DNA from: Hydnum rufescens UP504 | Taxonomy: Eukaryota > Basidiomycota > Agaricomycetes > Cantharellales > Hydnaceae | Length of the DNA stretch: 64,000 nt | Direction of reading: 5' to 3' | NCBI GenBank assembly: GCA_014904985.1 | Contig: MU128980.1 | Coordinates: 1-64,000, forward strand | Part shown: in pieces, positions 1 through 11,934 of the stretch | How positions within the stretch are numbered: the stretch's first letter is position 1 | Layout: every line of letters starts with the position of its first letter | Made by a program: the position numbers and the translations under genes | Notes under the pieces: model-generated | Database searches by the model: none | What the model was told of the DNA's origin: nothing | Seen by the model: only the letters and a program-made list of their open reading frames with translations

Positions 1-3000
1 TGCCAGACATGATCCATCAGGTGAAAATGCAAGCACACCACAATGACCCTCCAGTTCAGCAATGAGTCCACCAGAAATGGCATCCCACAACCATACACTG
101 GAATAATAACCACTGGAGCCTGATGCCAGGTGCAATCCATCAGGTGAAAATAGAACAGTTGTAACTTGACCCTTGGGGCCTTCCCAATGAGTAATGGGTG
201 TGCCAGGCATGACATCCCACAATTTCAGGGTATCATCATTAGAGCCTGATGCTAGACATAATCCATCAGGGGAAAATGCAAGTGTGGAAACTGCCTGAGA
301 GTGGCCCTCCAGTGTGGCAATAGGTGCACCAGACATGGCATTCCACAACTGTATGGCACCATTAGTACTATGACTGACACCATGTCCCCAAGCTGATGCA
401 AGACACAATCCATCAGGTGAAAAAGCAATAACTGAATCACCACAGTCCAGTTTGGCAATTGGTGAACCAGATATGACATCCCACAACCGTATGGTATGGT
501 CACTGGAGGTTGATGCAAGGCATAATCCATTGGGTGAGAATGCAACAGTATTAACCCAACTAGAATGGCCTTCCAGTTTTGCAATGGGTACACCTGACAT
601 AGCATCCCACAGCTGTAGAGTATAATTCCAGGAACCTGATACCAGGTACAATCCATCAGGTGAAAATGCAATAGTTGAGTGCTGATTGGAATGGTCTTCC
701 AGTTTGGTAATGAGCACACCAGACCTAGCATCCCATAAGTGTAGGGTATGATTATTAGACCCTGATGCCAACCGCAATCCATTGGGTGAAAATGCAACAG
801 ACTGCCCCCAGGCATAATCAGCTTCTAGTTTTGCAATGGGCAAGCCAGACCTGGCATCCCACAGGTATAGAGTAGCTCTAGAGCATGATGCCAGGTGTAA
901 TCCATCCAGTGAAAATGCAACTGTCCCAACCCGATCAGAATGGCCCTCCAGTTTATCAATTGGTGCCCCAGACATTGCATCCCACACCCATACAGCACCA
1001 TCCCAGGAGCCTGATGCTAGGTGCAATCCATCTGGTGAAAATGCAACTGTGGTAACCAAATCAGAATGGCCCTCTAATTTCACCACAGGCACACCAGAAA
1101 TGGCATCCCACACTTGTACAGTATGGTCATAGGAACCTGATGCCAGGTGCAATCCATCTGGTGAAAATGCAATTGTTGTAACCCGACTAGAATGGCCAAC
1201 CAATGTACTCAAGTGCCGCGGCCATTCAGACTCCACACCTTGCAGCACCCTGATACAATCCTTTCTGTCTTCCCAGTATGCTTTGTACAATGCAGTGCCC
1301 TGAGGTGTGAAAGGCAGCGCAGAATGATACACATGCAGTGCACTCCTTCTTATCACTTCCCCATGAGCAAGGATGAATCGATATGCATCATACAGGATTT
1401 TCACTGGGATCAGCTTGCATTTCGAGCTTATCTGTTATTAGAATCTTTATGTGCTCAGCAGTTGGATGCAGGATCAATGTGAGATGTACATACCGCCCAG
1501 CGGTGCGCCTCTTGAATCAAACCTGCAGCAGTCGAGATACTCCCAATCAAGCTCATTGCTTCGAACCACCATAAAATCGATCGCATCGAAAACGCCTCCA
1601 AAGCCTCCATAACCCGCTCCTCTCCCAATTCAACACGCGACAGATGTGACACCCAATGCCGACATGCATACTGGACCGCCACCGGCAGGGCATCTCTCAC
1701 TTTCTGTTCAAACCCGCCTACCTCCATGTTCAACAGGGACGGATCCGCGATTCCCGCTACATCCCGCTTTAGATATCTTGTCATCAGTCCAAAACATCGC
1801 ATCGCATGGCGCAGTTCCTGCTCTGGCACTGGAGTGATCACGAACCCCGCCATGGAGCATCGCGAAGCGTCTGTAATAAATTCGAGAAACGAAGGGTGGT
1901 AGATACGGGGCGCCTCGCGAACGTTGGAGGGAGGGACAATCACTGAGTGAAGATAATACAGGGTAGCTTCAACAATGTGTCTCTCGTATTCGACAAATTG
2001 GGCCAACGAGTCCAATGGGAGAGGCTCGCGCAGCACCACAATACTGCCAACCACAATTTGAAACCGCCTCAGAGCTTCTCGATAATTAGATCGAGAAACG
2101 GAGTTGCGGAGCACCCCCATGTACAGGTTGTCCAGTTGCGAATACGGTCTGGCCCCCGTTTCCTGGGCAGAGCGGGCATTCAGTATAAGTCTTAGATGTC
2201 TGGGAGGATCTCGCATGCGATCGTCCCCGATGAATCGAATCGCCGTAGCCGCATAAACGAATAGCTTCCCAGATTGCTTTACAAGCAAGTCCCTCTCGGT
2301 CACCGTTGCCCAATCGGTAGGCATAGTAAGATCAAGTTTCTCCGGAATTTTGGCCAATTCGGTGGAGATGTAAAAATGGATATCTTGCTGAATGACCGAG
2401 GCCTCGATATCATGAAGGACTGTCTTCGCGAAGTTCACGGCTTTGTTGAACACTGACGATAGGTGAGGTTGCGGACGACTGGTAATCAAGATACGCAGGA
2501 AAGGTATTCGGATTGCGTGGGAGAACACCAGCCGTAGAATATCTGCAGCACCCTTCTCCTCACACTCGTCGAGAGCATCAAGGATGATGAGTACTGGACG
2601 CCGATGGGGATTGATTTTCAGAAGGGGGGTCAGGATTAATTCCTGAAGCTGAGGAAATAGTTGCTTGTGTCCGACTGTCGGATCTTGTTTTAGGGCTTCC
2701 ACGATGACATTCTCGAACGTGGTGTCTGATTGGGCGAGTTGGAAAGCGAGGGTTGAGAATACAAGCTGAGGATCGTGCAAGGGTTTATCGCTTCGAGAAA
2801 AGAAGAAACTAGCGCCTAACAGGGCTTTCTTGTGGGCACGTTGAGCGACGGTATTTGCGATAGTTGATTTTCCGATGCCAGCGAGTCCGTTGAGCCAGTA
2901 TACAGGAGGTTTTTCGCCATTCGCGCTCTCCGACCAGGACATGATTTCTTTCAAAATGGCAACGCGAGTGCCCTTGAGGCATGCGGATGGAGCATCCTCA

Positions 3001-3291
3001 CGGCCAGAGTCGTGCTTCGCATTGTTCGCTCGAGGAAGGGACATTAGAAGCCCAGAAGGTTCCGGTCCGTCTAGAAGAGAATTGGGCATGAGTACGATGA
3101 GTACGAAGTCTTAATGGATAAGCGAGGGGACTGACAGTTATGGGAGTGGAGGTGGACATCGCCTCCACGACCACCAATACCACCTTGTGCCCCAGCACCC
3201 CCACTACCAGTAGCTAAGGACAGGCACGGGTGAGCATTAACGACGAGGGATTGAAAGACAACTCACTGATCGTAGGGAAGGGATCTCCCAT
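1..3291 (-). CDS. NACHT-WD40 STAND (NLR-like) protein, C-terminus beyond window
   Basis: Putative signal-transducing NTPase of the fungal NWD type; relatives act in self/non-self recognition and regulated cell death. The reconstructed exons are 3291-3267, 3213-3136, 3070-1494 and 1431 to the left edge, with GT-AG introns of 53, 65 and 62 nt and phases that match at every junction. The N-terminus is a Gly-rich segment (TGSGGAGAQGGIGGRGGD). The NACHT domain has Walker A GLAGIGKST near 2880 and Walker B VLIILDALDECEE near 2575. A helical linker (near 1430-1200, DAYRFILAHGEVIRRSALHV) leads into WD40 repeats. About ten WD units lie between 1190 and 1, each with an FSPDGLHLASGS-like core and a WDA(I/M)SG end. 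The ATG at 3291 was chosen because it alone joins in phase to the Gly-rich exon; a start at 3089 would lose that exon. No lesion was seen. Family assignment is secure, the biological trigger unknown. Confidence 0.9.
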
Positions 3292-5165
3292 CGTATGCAA
3301 CGGCAGAGATAAGCTTCCTCGTCGAGATCGGCCAGACAGGTCACTCGGCGATTTCGAGGCTTGAGATATAACGACTATGTCTTCCAATCGACGGATATCT
3401 CACAGTGATCTACTCTAACACAAGCTGTGCAGGAACGATGGTGAGAGAATCGTTGTCACGAGCAGAAACTGCTGAGGTAACTCCCAACTCAATAGACACC
3501 CTACACCAAAGTGATCCTAAGGACCTCTAGGCTGCCAGCCCCCGGGGCAATATTAGTGAAAACGAGAAAAATGGTACCGACGACTGTTCGCGTCTTGCTC
3601 GGGATATCTCTTGAACAATCGTCCGTCAGAGTTAAAACAGGCGTCGAACCCATTTGGACACGCTCCACATTTCCGTCCATATCTTTGGGATATCTCCGCC
3701 CGCCAATTGTCATTCGTTGCCCATCAATTTTCTTATCATCATCTTCTCTTTCGCTGGGAAGCCCAGCAGCTACAACTACAGTATACATAGCTCCACCGAA
3801 GACTTTTTGGTCTTCTGCACACACATCTGGATTAGAGAAATTGCTATATACAGTATCTTTCAGGGGAAAAACGGCTGTTTCATCTCTGGAGCTCGGGTCG
3901 CGATGCTCCTCAACCCCTTTGATGAAGAACGACTTGATTGGAACGACTGTTCCCTGAACCTAGCTGATCCTACAATCTCAGGCCACCCCGGATGGGTCGA
4001 CGATGAGTCACAGGTTGCAGAGAATTCAGAGGCGTCCACCAAAACAAACACATCGTCCCCTCGTTTACGAATGTCGTGGCCCCCCTGATGACGAATCTTC
4101 TCCCGTCAGACCAGCGACAAAATTGTTGATGGCTGGGTACTCAGCCGAATTAAAGCTTTCGATCTTGGTTTATTCTCTCGCCGACGCATCGTCCACATCC
4201 TGGTTCCGCACTCGCTTTTCGAGAGAAACTGTGGCAGTATTTGGACGGGCAATACCAGCGGTAGCTCTCGAGAACGTATTGGACGCGGCCCACAATTTTG
4301 TCTGGGGCAGTGGGGCGGGGAAAATTGGGGACGGATAGAGTTGGCCGTGCTGGAATTTTAGATGCCGCTGTGTCAGCGGAGCCCATTTTGCAATCCACAG
4401 CGGCAACTGACGTACACATGAGGGCGAATGGTTATTTCTTTGTCTCAATGTCCGAGAATCCGATGGCCCCCGCTCCTGATGCTTGGGCCTTTCGCGACAG
4501 AGGCCAATGTAGTGGTTGGTGGGTCTGGTAATAGTGGCAGTCGTAGTGTGTGCAGATCTCACTGACGGGGATACGGCGTGACTACGTCAACGGACTCACG
4601 TGGAAGACAAGCGAATAAAGAATTAGCGACAGAGTGGGGCACCGCCATCTTTCTCGATTTCATCTTCGCTATCCTTGTCATGTTGGGGATCCAGATGCAA
4701 GCTTAGATGTTGGTCAGCCTTGCGTTAAGAGTCGTTCCCACGGGTCTCCAGCCGCTTCAGCCAGTCAGGTGCAGGGGAGGACCCGACCCGTAGATTTTAT
4801 CACCGGCCAAATAGCCTTCTTTGAGTTTCGTAGAGCCAATATGTTTGCTTTCAGCTATTTACGATCTCTGCACTATGGTCAAAAACTGAGGACCATCAAC
4901 CCCAGATGTGTCTGGACCCTGGGGATTTGGAGACGCGTTCTGGGGCTACATAAGAATGTCAGAGCAGGAGGACTAGAACAAGGTCGTCACATCACGTGGT
5001 CAAGATTCCATCAAAGTATCGACGATATTACGACGATATTATCCCTCCCCCTTGATGCCTACTAAGGGCATGCGCGAGTCCTCTACAGCGAGTTCAGTTT
5101 TCTAGACACCCTCAGAGCGTTTACTCTGTCATCGACACTCATGTCGGTGCATAGATCCCTCGATT
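3292..5165. other. no recognisable gene (about 1.9 kb)
   Basis: Both strands contain open stretches of 60-150 codons (for example 3511-3957 plus, 3501-3824 minus, 4170-4562 minus, 4634-5065 plus). None has a motif I recognise, and frames overlap without a consistent exon chain. Part of 4600-5165 may hold 5' exons of the Kelch-BTB gene that follows. The divergent promoter of the NACHT-WD40 gene should lie just right of 3291. Confidence 0.4.
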
Positions 5166-5169
5166 CTCT

Positions 5170-7433
5170 CAGGGTCACAACTGTCATATCCATCCTTCAC
5201 GCCCGTCGGAAACCAGCTATATGTCTGGGGAGCTCATAGACAAACACGGGACTTCCTTGTCCTTGATTTAAAATCCTTGGAATGGCGGCAGAACGCATCC
5301 GTACGAGATGCGCGTGATGTCAAATGAAACCTTACTCTAATGAGTCTAATCCTCCTTTTGTGTAGGTTGATGAGGTGCCTTTGTTGTCTCCTGGGTCACG
5401 GCATAGCCATACTGCCACTTATTTCGAAATTGATGGTTCTCCACATGTCGTCATGCATGGTACGTTTTAACTACTCCACATCTATTGTTGTCTCTAACAG
5501 AGGTCGCTCAAAAGGCAGTTATGATGATGATCTCGTTCCCACGAATGCAACTCATTTTTACTCCATCCGAGACAACAAATGGGTTTATTGCGTTTCTCGT
5601 GCCAATGGCGACGAGAACGTTCCTATCTCTCGTACTTTCCATACGGCGACATACGTCTTTGCCGATAATGGACCCTATCCCTTTGTAGTAGGTGGCCTTC
5701 ACGTATGGTGATCGTAAGCCCTACAGTTGGTCCTGCCGACTGTCCCGTTTAACCACATCAACACCAGGCAATTTTGTCCTCCACGACCTTGATGTGCTAA
5801 ATCTGCGAACCCGAACGTAGTATCCTTCTTTACACGTCTTGTCTCGCCACCACCATGCTGCCATTTTGCTGCCGGGACCTTACCCACAGATTCTCATAAT
5901 GGTCGAGACGCTCGCGGAGTCTGCACAACATTCCACTATCTGATCGATGTCAACGCCGTACTGGACACACTTCGAATGCATGACGAACGGCCGGATTCCA
6001 TGATAGACCGTTTGTTCGGATCCTCATTGCCATTCCCAAGCAATATCGATGCGCCCCCGATGTCCATGATACCTGACTCGCGTAAATTATGGCACAAATT
6101 GGATACTTTCTCAGAGCCTATCGGGCCTTTGAACTGGCACATTTGTTTGGCCCTCCACCATCACACCGTATTCATTTTTGGGCAGACCCCATCAGGGCCA
6201 CCGCTGACTGAAAACGTTCCTCCGGACTCGCTGCCCTCGTCCGTATCTGGTGTCGTCTGGGCTCTTGATTTTGACATGGGCTGGGGTTCGTTTGAGGAAG
6301 TTCCTGTCGTTTCCAGGCATTTTTGCCATCGTGATACTAACCAGAAATGGATGTGGTTTGACATTCCCGACACTGGGCTTCGCGTGAGCAGTAATGATGA
6401 CACAGATGATGATATGGGGGATCCTTCCCGACCGACAGAGAAAGTATTCTTCGCGCTATCCGTAGCACCCCAAATCGTCAATGCTGGAGAGATAAATGGC
6501 CATTTACCCGACGAAGACGTGTGTCGTGCAATGGCCATACCGATGGCTTCCCTTCCATTGAGATACCGAAAGGGGCCTCCCTTGACTATCAATGATAACT
6601 ATGGGATCTCAAGATACGCGTCTTTTGCGTCTTATCTTCCTCCGCTTTGGTATCCTTCGCAATTAGAACCAATCCATAATTCCGAGTCGGACGTCTTTAT
6701 TGTCTCCAGCACTCCGGACGCGCCTCCTCTTGCGGTTCACTCCCTGATTATCTCTGCGCGATCATCATTCTTCCGCACGCTCCTAAGGATTGGTCTCGCT
6801 GAAACTCACAGTCGTCAAATCAGGCTAGATGAACCCTACATCATCGTATACAGCCTGCTATATTATCTGTATACCGACACTCTTCCTGCATTTCTCACCA
6901 GGCTTCCGAGAAGTGTATCCTCCCCTTCTGACGAGTGGTCGAAGAATGCCGGAAATATCGCAGCAGCACTTCTCGTCGCCTCTAATAAATATCTCGCACC
7001 ACCCTCCCTTGCTGTTCAACTCCGCGTCACTCTCCGGCGACTCCTTACCCCGAGCGACGCATACAGTATATGGCGTGCTGCATGGCTTAAGCGGTTGGGC
7101 GGTGCGGAAGGTTTGCCCATCGATGCGGTGTCCTCTGCATTCCAACTGTGCAATGAAGTTGGAGAGGTGGAAAGAGGATGGATCGCGGATGCAGTGCGAG
7201 ATGTGTATCGTGCTCAAGAAAAGGAGACGCCGTCCGATATGTTCTTCAAGGAGATCACTCGGTGGTGTGCCAGGCGTATGGACGAAATAACGAATGTGAC
7301 CGATCTCGGGGATGATGAAATGATCGGTGCGAACAGGGACGCGGAAGCGTGCGAGGCATTTTGGGAGGATATGAGTCGATTGACTGGGGTTGTCCCCCTT
7401 GAAGGAGAAGAGGACGATGACGTGGACTCTTGA
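5170..7433 (+). CDS. Kelch-repeat and BTB domain protein
   Basis: Probable adaptor protein: Kelch repeats form a beta-propeller and BTB domains dimerise or bind cullin-3. Kelch-like exons are visible from about 5170 (GHNCHIHPSFTPVGNQLYVWG), then DEVPLLSPGSRHSHTATYFE after an intron near 5278-5365, then GRSKGSYDDDLVP after an intron near 5461-5503. Further Kelch-like pieces follow near 5770-5890. The long last exon (5883-7433) carries a BTB domain from about 6680, with SDVFIVSS, LAVHSLIISARSSFFRTLL and the helix-rich tail to 7000. It ends with an acidic C-terminus (GEEDDDVDS). The exon chain at 5700-5890 could not be fixed with confidence, and the start codon is not identified; the true 5' end may lie up to several hundred bases upstream. 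The arrangement resembles LZTR1-like proteins, but with one clear BTB domain. Confidence 0.7.
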
Positions 7434-8466
7434 ATAATCTATTCCCTCTATAAAGAGCACAGGGACCCCATCAGCCCCGGACCATTTGCCAAGTCTAATA
7501 ACTCCATCGACACTCTGAGTTAGGGGTACGAAAAGTGATCGTGATATTTGGCGTCGCTATTACCTCGTATCGATACTGCCCAGAGACTCTGATATCGGAC
7601 GAGAAACGGCAACATTGACTGGAGCATTGGGAGCCTTAGGCGCCTCCTTATCGTTGACTATCTTGTACTCGAGTTCTCGTGGCGGTATGTTCCCTTGTTA
7701 GGCTGCGACAATCGTTGGCCTGGCTGATCGTCCTTTCGCCGATATATGTATGTGGTGGTTCTTTGTCGATATGTGTCCACAATCTATTTCGGAAATAGCG
7801 AAAGAACCCATTTTTGATTTCGCCTCAGGGTGGCGTTCGGCGGCTCTGGGGGCCTCTACCCGGGCCCCGCTAACTATGGCTTATATGGATCTTTCAGAGA
7901 GAGACCGACGGTGTGGTTCCTTCACACACCCATTCTATGGCAACAGCGGAGAATTGGCTATTGCGAAGCCTTTCTGCGTTCCTCACGTTCATCTCTCTCT
8001 GTCTGATGGGTGCGCACCTTGCGGCGCTCTTCGCCACCAGTGCATATTCTGTATCGGCGGACCTGCATGAAGAAGGGTCACGGGACCTTAGATTCATTCA
8101 AAATGACTATGGCTTGCCCAGAAGATCACTTCCTACTCCATTGCTATACTGGAGGGCAGTAAATGTGTGGCACTTTCCTTAATTTTATGTGATTCTGACT
8201 TGATGCCAAATCTTAGACTTAGTGTTTCTGTTGGTCATCAATAAGTCTCTTTTCCTTGGATGATGTTACAGACAAAGATAGCCCATTTAATTTCCAATAA
8301 TACAAGTACAAGATAAGGGTCTTGACTTGAACATAAATTAGTCTTGGTTCAAGCACATTTTCTGCTAAGGTCAATTTCAAAAGGATGGCAATGGACACCA
8401 AAGGAAAATATGCCTTGTTGGGCCAGTGAATTGACCCCATTTAACCCTCCTTTAAGGTCAGTCCCA
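7434..8466. other. no recognisable gene
   Basis: This is intergenic sequence after the Kelch-BTB stop. Small open frames at 7750-8182 overlap each other and show no motif. 8220-8440 is AT-rich, with no supported feature. Confidence 0.4.
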
Positions 8467-8690
8467 CTATGGGATGAATGAGGGATCATTCTCCCAGTCA
8501 TGGTAGACAAACCCTGTGTAATTCTTGAATGGGTCACGTGGGACATCAATAATCAACACTCGGCCATCATGGCATCCAATTGCAATACGGGTGTGAGTCT
8601 GCTGACTTGACACCATCAAGTTAGTGCAATATGAGAACTGTGGAGGTGTGGAATGTTGAGACGTGAACCACAGCCACACTTCCAATCCGG
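8467..8690 (-). pseudogene. WD40-like C-terminal gene fragment
   Basis: A 72-codon open stretch on the minus strand reads HTRIAIGCHDGRVLIIDVP and then FVYHDWENDPSFIP before a stop. The 'IAIGCHDGRVLIIDV' core looks like one blade of a WD40 propeller. No start, upstream repeats or continuing domain were found, so I call it a stranded fragment. It could be unrelated to the NACHT-WD40 gene at the left edge. Confidence 0.35.
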
Positions 8691-8722
8691 TACATGCCGG
8701 ACAAGGCCGCGGGACTTCCCTC

Positions 8723-8862
8723 AGCTGTCTTCCCTAATTCGGGTGACACTGAGGTAAGCCCCCCGTTACTTATAAACTCATCTAATGTATAGTCCATACC
8801 TCATTAGTAATATACACATAGCTGTCTTCCCTAATTCGGGTGACAGTGAGTCCGTACCTCAT
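8723..8862. repeat. short direct repeat, 97-bp period
   Basis: The 26-nt string beginning AGCTGTCTTCCC and ending CGGGTGACA occurs at 8723-8748 and again at 8820-8845. Each copy is followed, after a variable stretch, by a GTCC(A/G)TACCTCATTA string (near 8793 and 8851). It looks like an imperfect tandem duplication of non-coding DNA. Confidence 0.7.
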
Positions 8863-9171
8863 TATGGAACAGATACGCCGGACTAGATGGATGGTTGTTG
8901 TGGCCATGATGTCAACAGCAAAATTGGAACAAGTACACAACAGCCACTACTAGATGATGCATAGTCTGGTCCCAACAAGATACTAGGATTGTCTTGCTTA
9001 GAGAGTTGTCCCTGTACATTGTGCGGAATAACCGCTCATATTGTGGTTTGAGGGCAAATCAGAGTGTGCGACGTCGAGCCTGCATCTAGCCCTAGTTGAT
9101 AATGACTTCCGTTGACTTCGACTTATCTCCGAAGTCAAGCTAGCTGAAATCGAGCCATGCCCGCGAATCTA

Positions 9172-9224
9172 AGGGCCTGTTCGCATAACCCAGAAACGTT
9201 TCTGGGGGTATCCGAACAGGCCCT
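9172..9224. repeat. 53-bp foldback with nested palindrome (MITE-like)
   Basis: Perfect 12-bp outer arms (AGGGCCTGTTCG at 9172-9183 and its complement at 9213-9224) enclose a perfect 18-bp palindrome, CCCAGAAACGTTTCTGGG (9189-9206). The arm sequence resembles terminal repeats of small DNA transposons, so a minimal foldback element is plausible. It is far too short to encode anything. A transcriptional hairpin is an alternative. Confidence 0.65.
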
Positions 9225-9757
9225 AAAATTTTCTGCACAAGGACCCGAAAATGAGAAGAATGGGGACCACGACGGACATCAAATGGATATGGAAGAGAGT
9301 TGTTCGTTGTCGACCACTGGAACAGTGTTCCGCATTTGTTGTCGTCATCGCCGAGCTCACAACGGCTATGCGAACCATAGCCACTCTCGTGTAGGGTCTC
9401 CACGATGTTTGGATTGCTGCTGTCGAGTGTCAGGAGCAATCTGAACAAATCCAACAGACCCACAAGTCCGGACGTTGGTGGTGGACAAAACTCAAGAAAG
9501 GTCATAATTCATCACAGGAAAAGCTCTGCGCACCCAATCATGGTCCAGCAGTTTGTGTCGGCTGAGGGGCGCTGCTCGGAATCCGGCCGAAGACAAACGC
9601 CGGTGAAAGTAGCCGCACGTTCGATCTAGTCCGGCTCCAAGATCCTGTAGTTCGTGTAGCGCCTCTCAAATACTCACAGGATACAGTGTCTTCCGATACG
9701 ATGGGGTTGGCCTATGCGAACAATGAGCATTCGAGTCGAAAGGTATGAACGACATCT

Positions 9758-10075
9758 TCATGATACTGTCTTCTGCAAAAAAACATGCTCGCTCTTCTTG
9801 GGGGGTTGAGCGAGACACTCTGGCTCAAATGTTTCACCTGTCAGCTCCATCATCCTGGCGAGATGATCGTCCTCGATATTCCGCATCTCGTCTTCCTCTG
9901 GGCTGAATGCCCATTGTCCCATCAGCAACTCAAACATCTGCAAAAATAGCAGTCAGATTTGGGTTGAAAATACAGAAGGAGCACATATAATGTATCCGAG
10001 TGCCCAAATGCCAATCTCAGTACCAAAGGGTGCCTGTAGGATTACTTCAGGCTGCCCAGAGCGCGGAAGGGCTAA
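9758..10075 (-). pseudogene. SRPK-type protein kinase fragment
   Basis: The minus strand encodes the C-lobe of a serine/arginine-protein-kinase-like enzyme. PEVILQAPFGTEIGIWALGY is the APE-like element plus helix F. After a short intron (acceptor near 9941) comes MFELLMGQWAFSPEE, then EDDHLARMMELTGETFEPE. The catalytic loop, the DFG region and the whole N-lobe are missing upstream. The protein stops early after KKSEHVFLQKTVS instead of running through helices H and I. Intact family members are several hundred residues long, so this is a truncated remnant that cannot be an active kinase. Confidence 0.75.
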
Positions 10076-11930
10076 TGACTTCCATCAGTCATTCCTCATC
10101 GGCCCACATGAGAAACGAGCATTAGATCTCTGATGCAAAGATCGACGAACACTACAATCTGAGCAGTTATTACGCCCGAGGCACAGGGAAACCAAGTCTT
10201 TAGCAGAAAGACAATCCTATCTCACCGAGGCCTAACTGTGCATCTAGCGACTGTCTCGTACCTGTTACAATTTGGCAGTCAACACCGGTGTGCCACATCC
10301 GCCGGGGCCAGATAATCATTTCCCGGCACTCAGTGGACAGAATGAGCAAGCAGAGGTCTTATGCAAGCAAACGAAGGGCAGCTAGGCAGTCGGGGTTTGT
10401 GTCGCCGAAGGTAGAGCGAGGCCATATATTAGGAGACAAGCAAGCAGGCGAGAGTGGGAGAAATTTTGGTTCATAGTGCCGCTAGAGGGCGCCGAGAGCG
10501 GTCTGTACCTAACTATGCTGGCAGTAGACAAAGTGCAGGCAGAAGGTAGGACACTATGAGGCGGGAAAGTGCAGTTCTCTGTCGCACCTGGAGGGGACAA
10601 AAGGCTTTTGGCCTGGCGGTGCTCGTCTTGCGTAGTGCTCACAACACACTGTCTCTAGTTCCGGCTAATGTACGGCAGCCTGTTTTTTCAGTAAACATTG
10701 AAGTTGACAAGCGGCTTGCAGACTTCACCAGTGGCAGCCGCATCCCCGCTCGTGGTGATGACAAAGCCATCGAGGGCATCACCATCCATCCATCCTGCCG
10801 GATTTCGGCAAATGTGGTACAGTAGAACGCTTACAAGGCCCATCTGGTTCGAACTGGGCCACCTAGGAGTGGGACTCACCTGTTGCCACATAGGCGAGTG
10901 CAGCTGTGGCAGTAGGAATGGGGATGGGTACTCTTGTTCCACGAGTGGGGCCAGAAACAATGGTCCCGACGGAGGTGGTCATCATGGCGGCCGTTGGAGA
11001 TGGACGTATCTTTGAGCAGTGTCGCGATTCTTCCCTCGATGCGGTGATTGCAGTGTTCGGCATGTTACATGGCCGGTGAGGTCTAGCTGAGGTCGTCACA
11101 ATAGCAAGTCCAAAGGTCACCATTAGCACAGCTGAAATACTCGAAGGACAGTGGGAGTTGTCTGCTAGACCATGAGTCAACCCTAGTCGCGAGGAAGTTG
11201 CAGTGAAGTGGGGACTGCACAAAATGTGTTTCTCTAATTGGATTGTTGATCCGATATTCGCCCGACGCTTCGCAAAGCATACAAACATGAGGCTTGCTCT
11301 CAATGGGCCTGTCGAGGCTAGAACGTAATGCAGATCTTATTGAATAGCATGCCTCACTTGCCACATACAAGTCCTGGAAAATTACGGTTCGGCGAGTACT
11401 TACATGTAGGTGCGTTGGGTGGTGGTCCCCCGTGTCACGCCTCTGCACTGCGCCGCGAACATGTGGCTGACGAGTGTTCACTATAGGAGAGGAGGTGGCC
11501 TCCATGAACCCTGCTCCCAAACAAGATGATGACCGCCACCATAAAGGGGAGTCCCAAAACTGGAGCCATCGATCAGATATTGTGCTTGATATTAAAAGGC
11601 GCCATCGCAGTCTAGTCTACACTTTACTTGTAAATGGGTTCTTGGCGTCCAGTGGGTATATGGGGCCAGTATGGGCCTACGAAATCCAGGGGGGCGGCAT
11701 GTCCCGAATGAATGAATGTTGATGATCCCAAAGTGGGCTGGCTCCCCTAACGTCATCTTTCATATATTCATTGCATACTGAAATCGGGATTGGCGTACGT
11801 TGTCTGCTGTGCAACTGGGTGTTTACATCATATATATGCAACCGTGCTCACGCCCCATATCCAATGTTTGATATATTGTGCTAAGGCGGTGTCCAATTTC
11901 AATAGCAATGGCGATATCGTTTTTCCTTGT
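10076..11930. other. no recognisable gene (about 1.85 kb)
   Basis: Open frames on the minus strand at 10688-10960, 10863-11303 and 11083-11520 and on the plus strand at 10556-10825 and 11474-11722 are mutually overlapping and motif-free. The minus-strand stretch SAVLMVTFGLAIVTTS (near 11110) is hydrophobic and could be a membrane or signal segment of an unrecognised small gene. I could not build a consistent model. Confidence 0.35.
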
Positions 11931-11934
11931 GGAA

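Larger units (their letters stand above)
8691..9757. other. non-coding stretch with short repeats
   Basis: Apart from the 97-bp-period repeat and the 53-bp foldback, no supported gene is present. Overlapping open frames at 9140-9629 on both strands have no recognisable motif and cross the foldback, which argues against coding. Confidence 0.4.

Noticed and set aside
252..815. 187-codon minus-strand ORF as a separate gene
   Set aside because: It is a wrong-frame shadow of the WD40 repeats; the repeat periodicity keeps another frame open.
6858..7460. 200-codon minus-strand ORF
   Set aside because: Antisense to the BTB exon, which has recognisable domain sequence; no motif of its own.
8723..8845. 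Start of a CRISPR-like array
   Set aside because: Only two copies with a 97-bp period and unequal context, in a eukaryotic genome; it is a simple partial tandem duplication.
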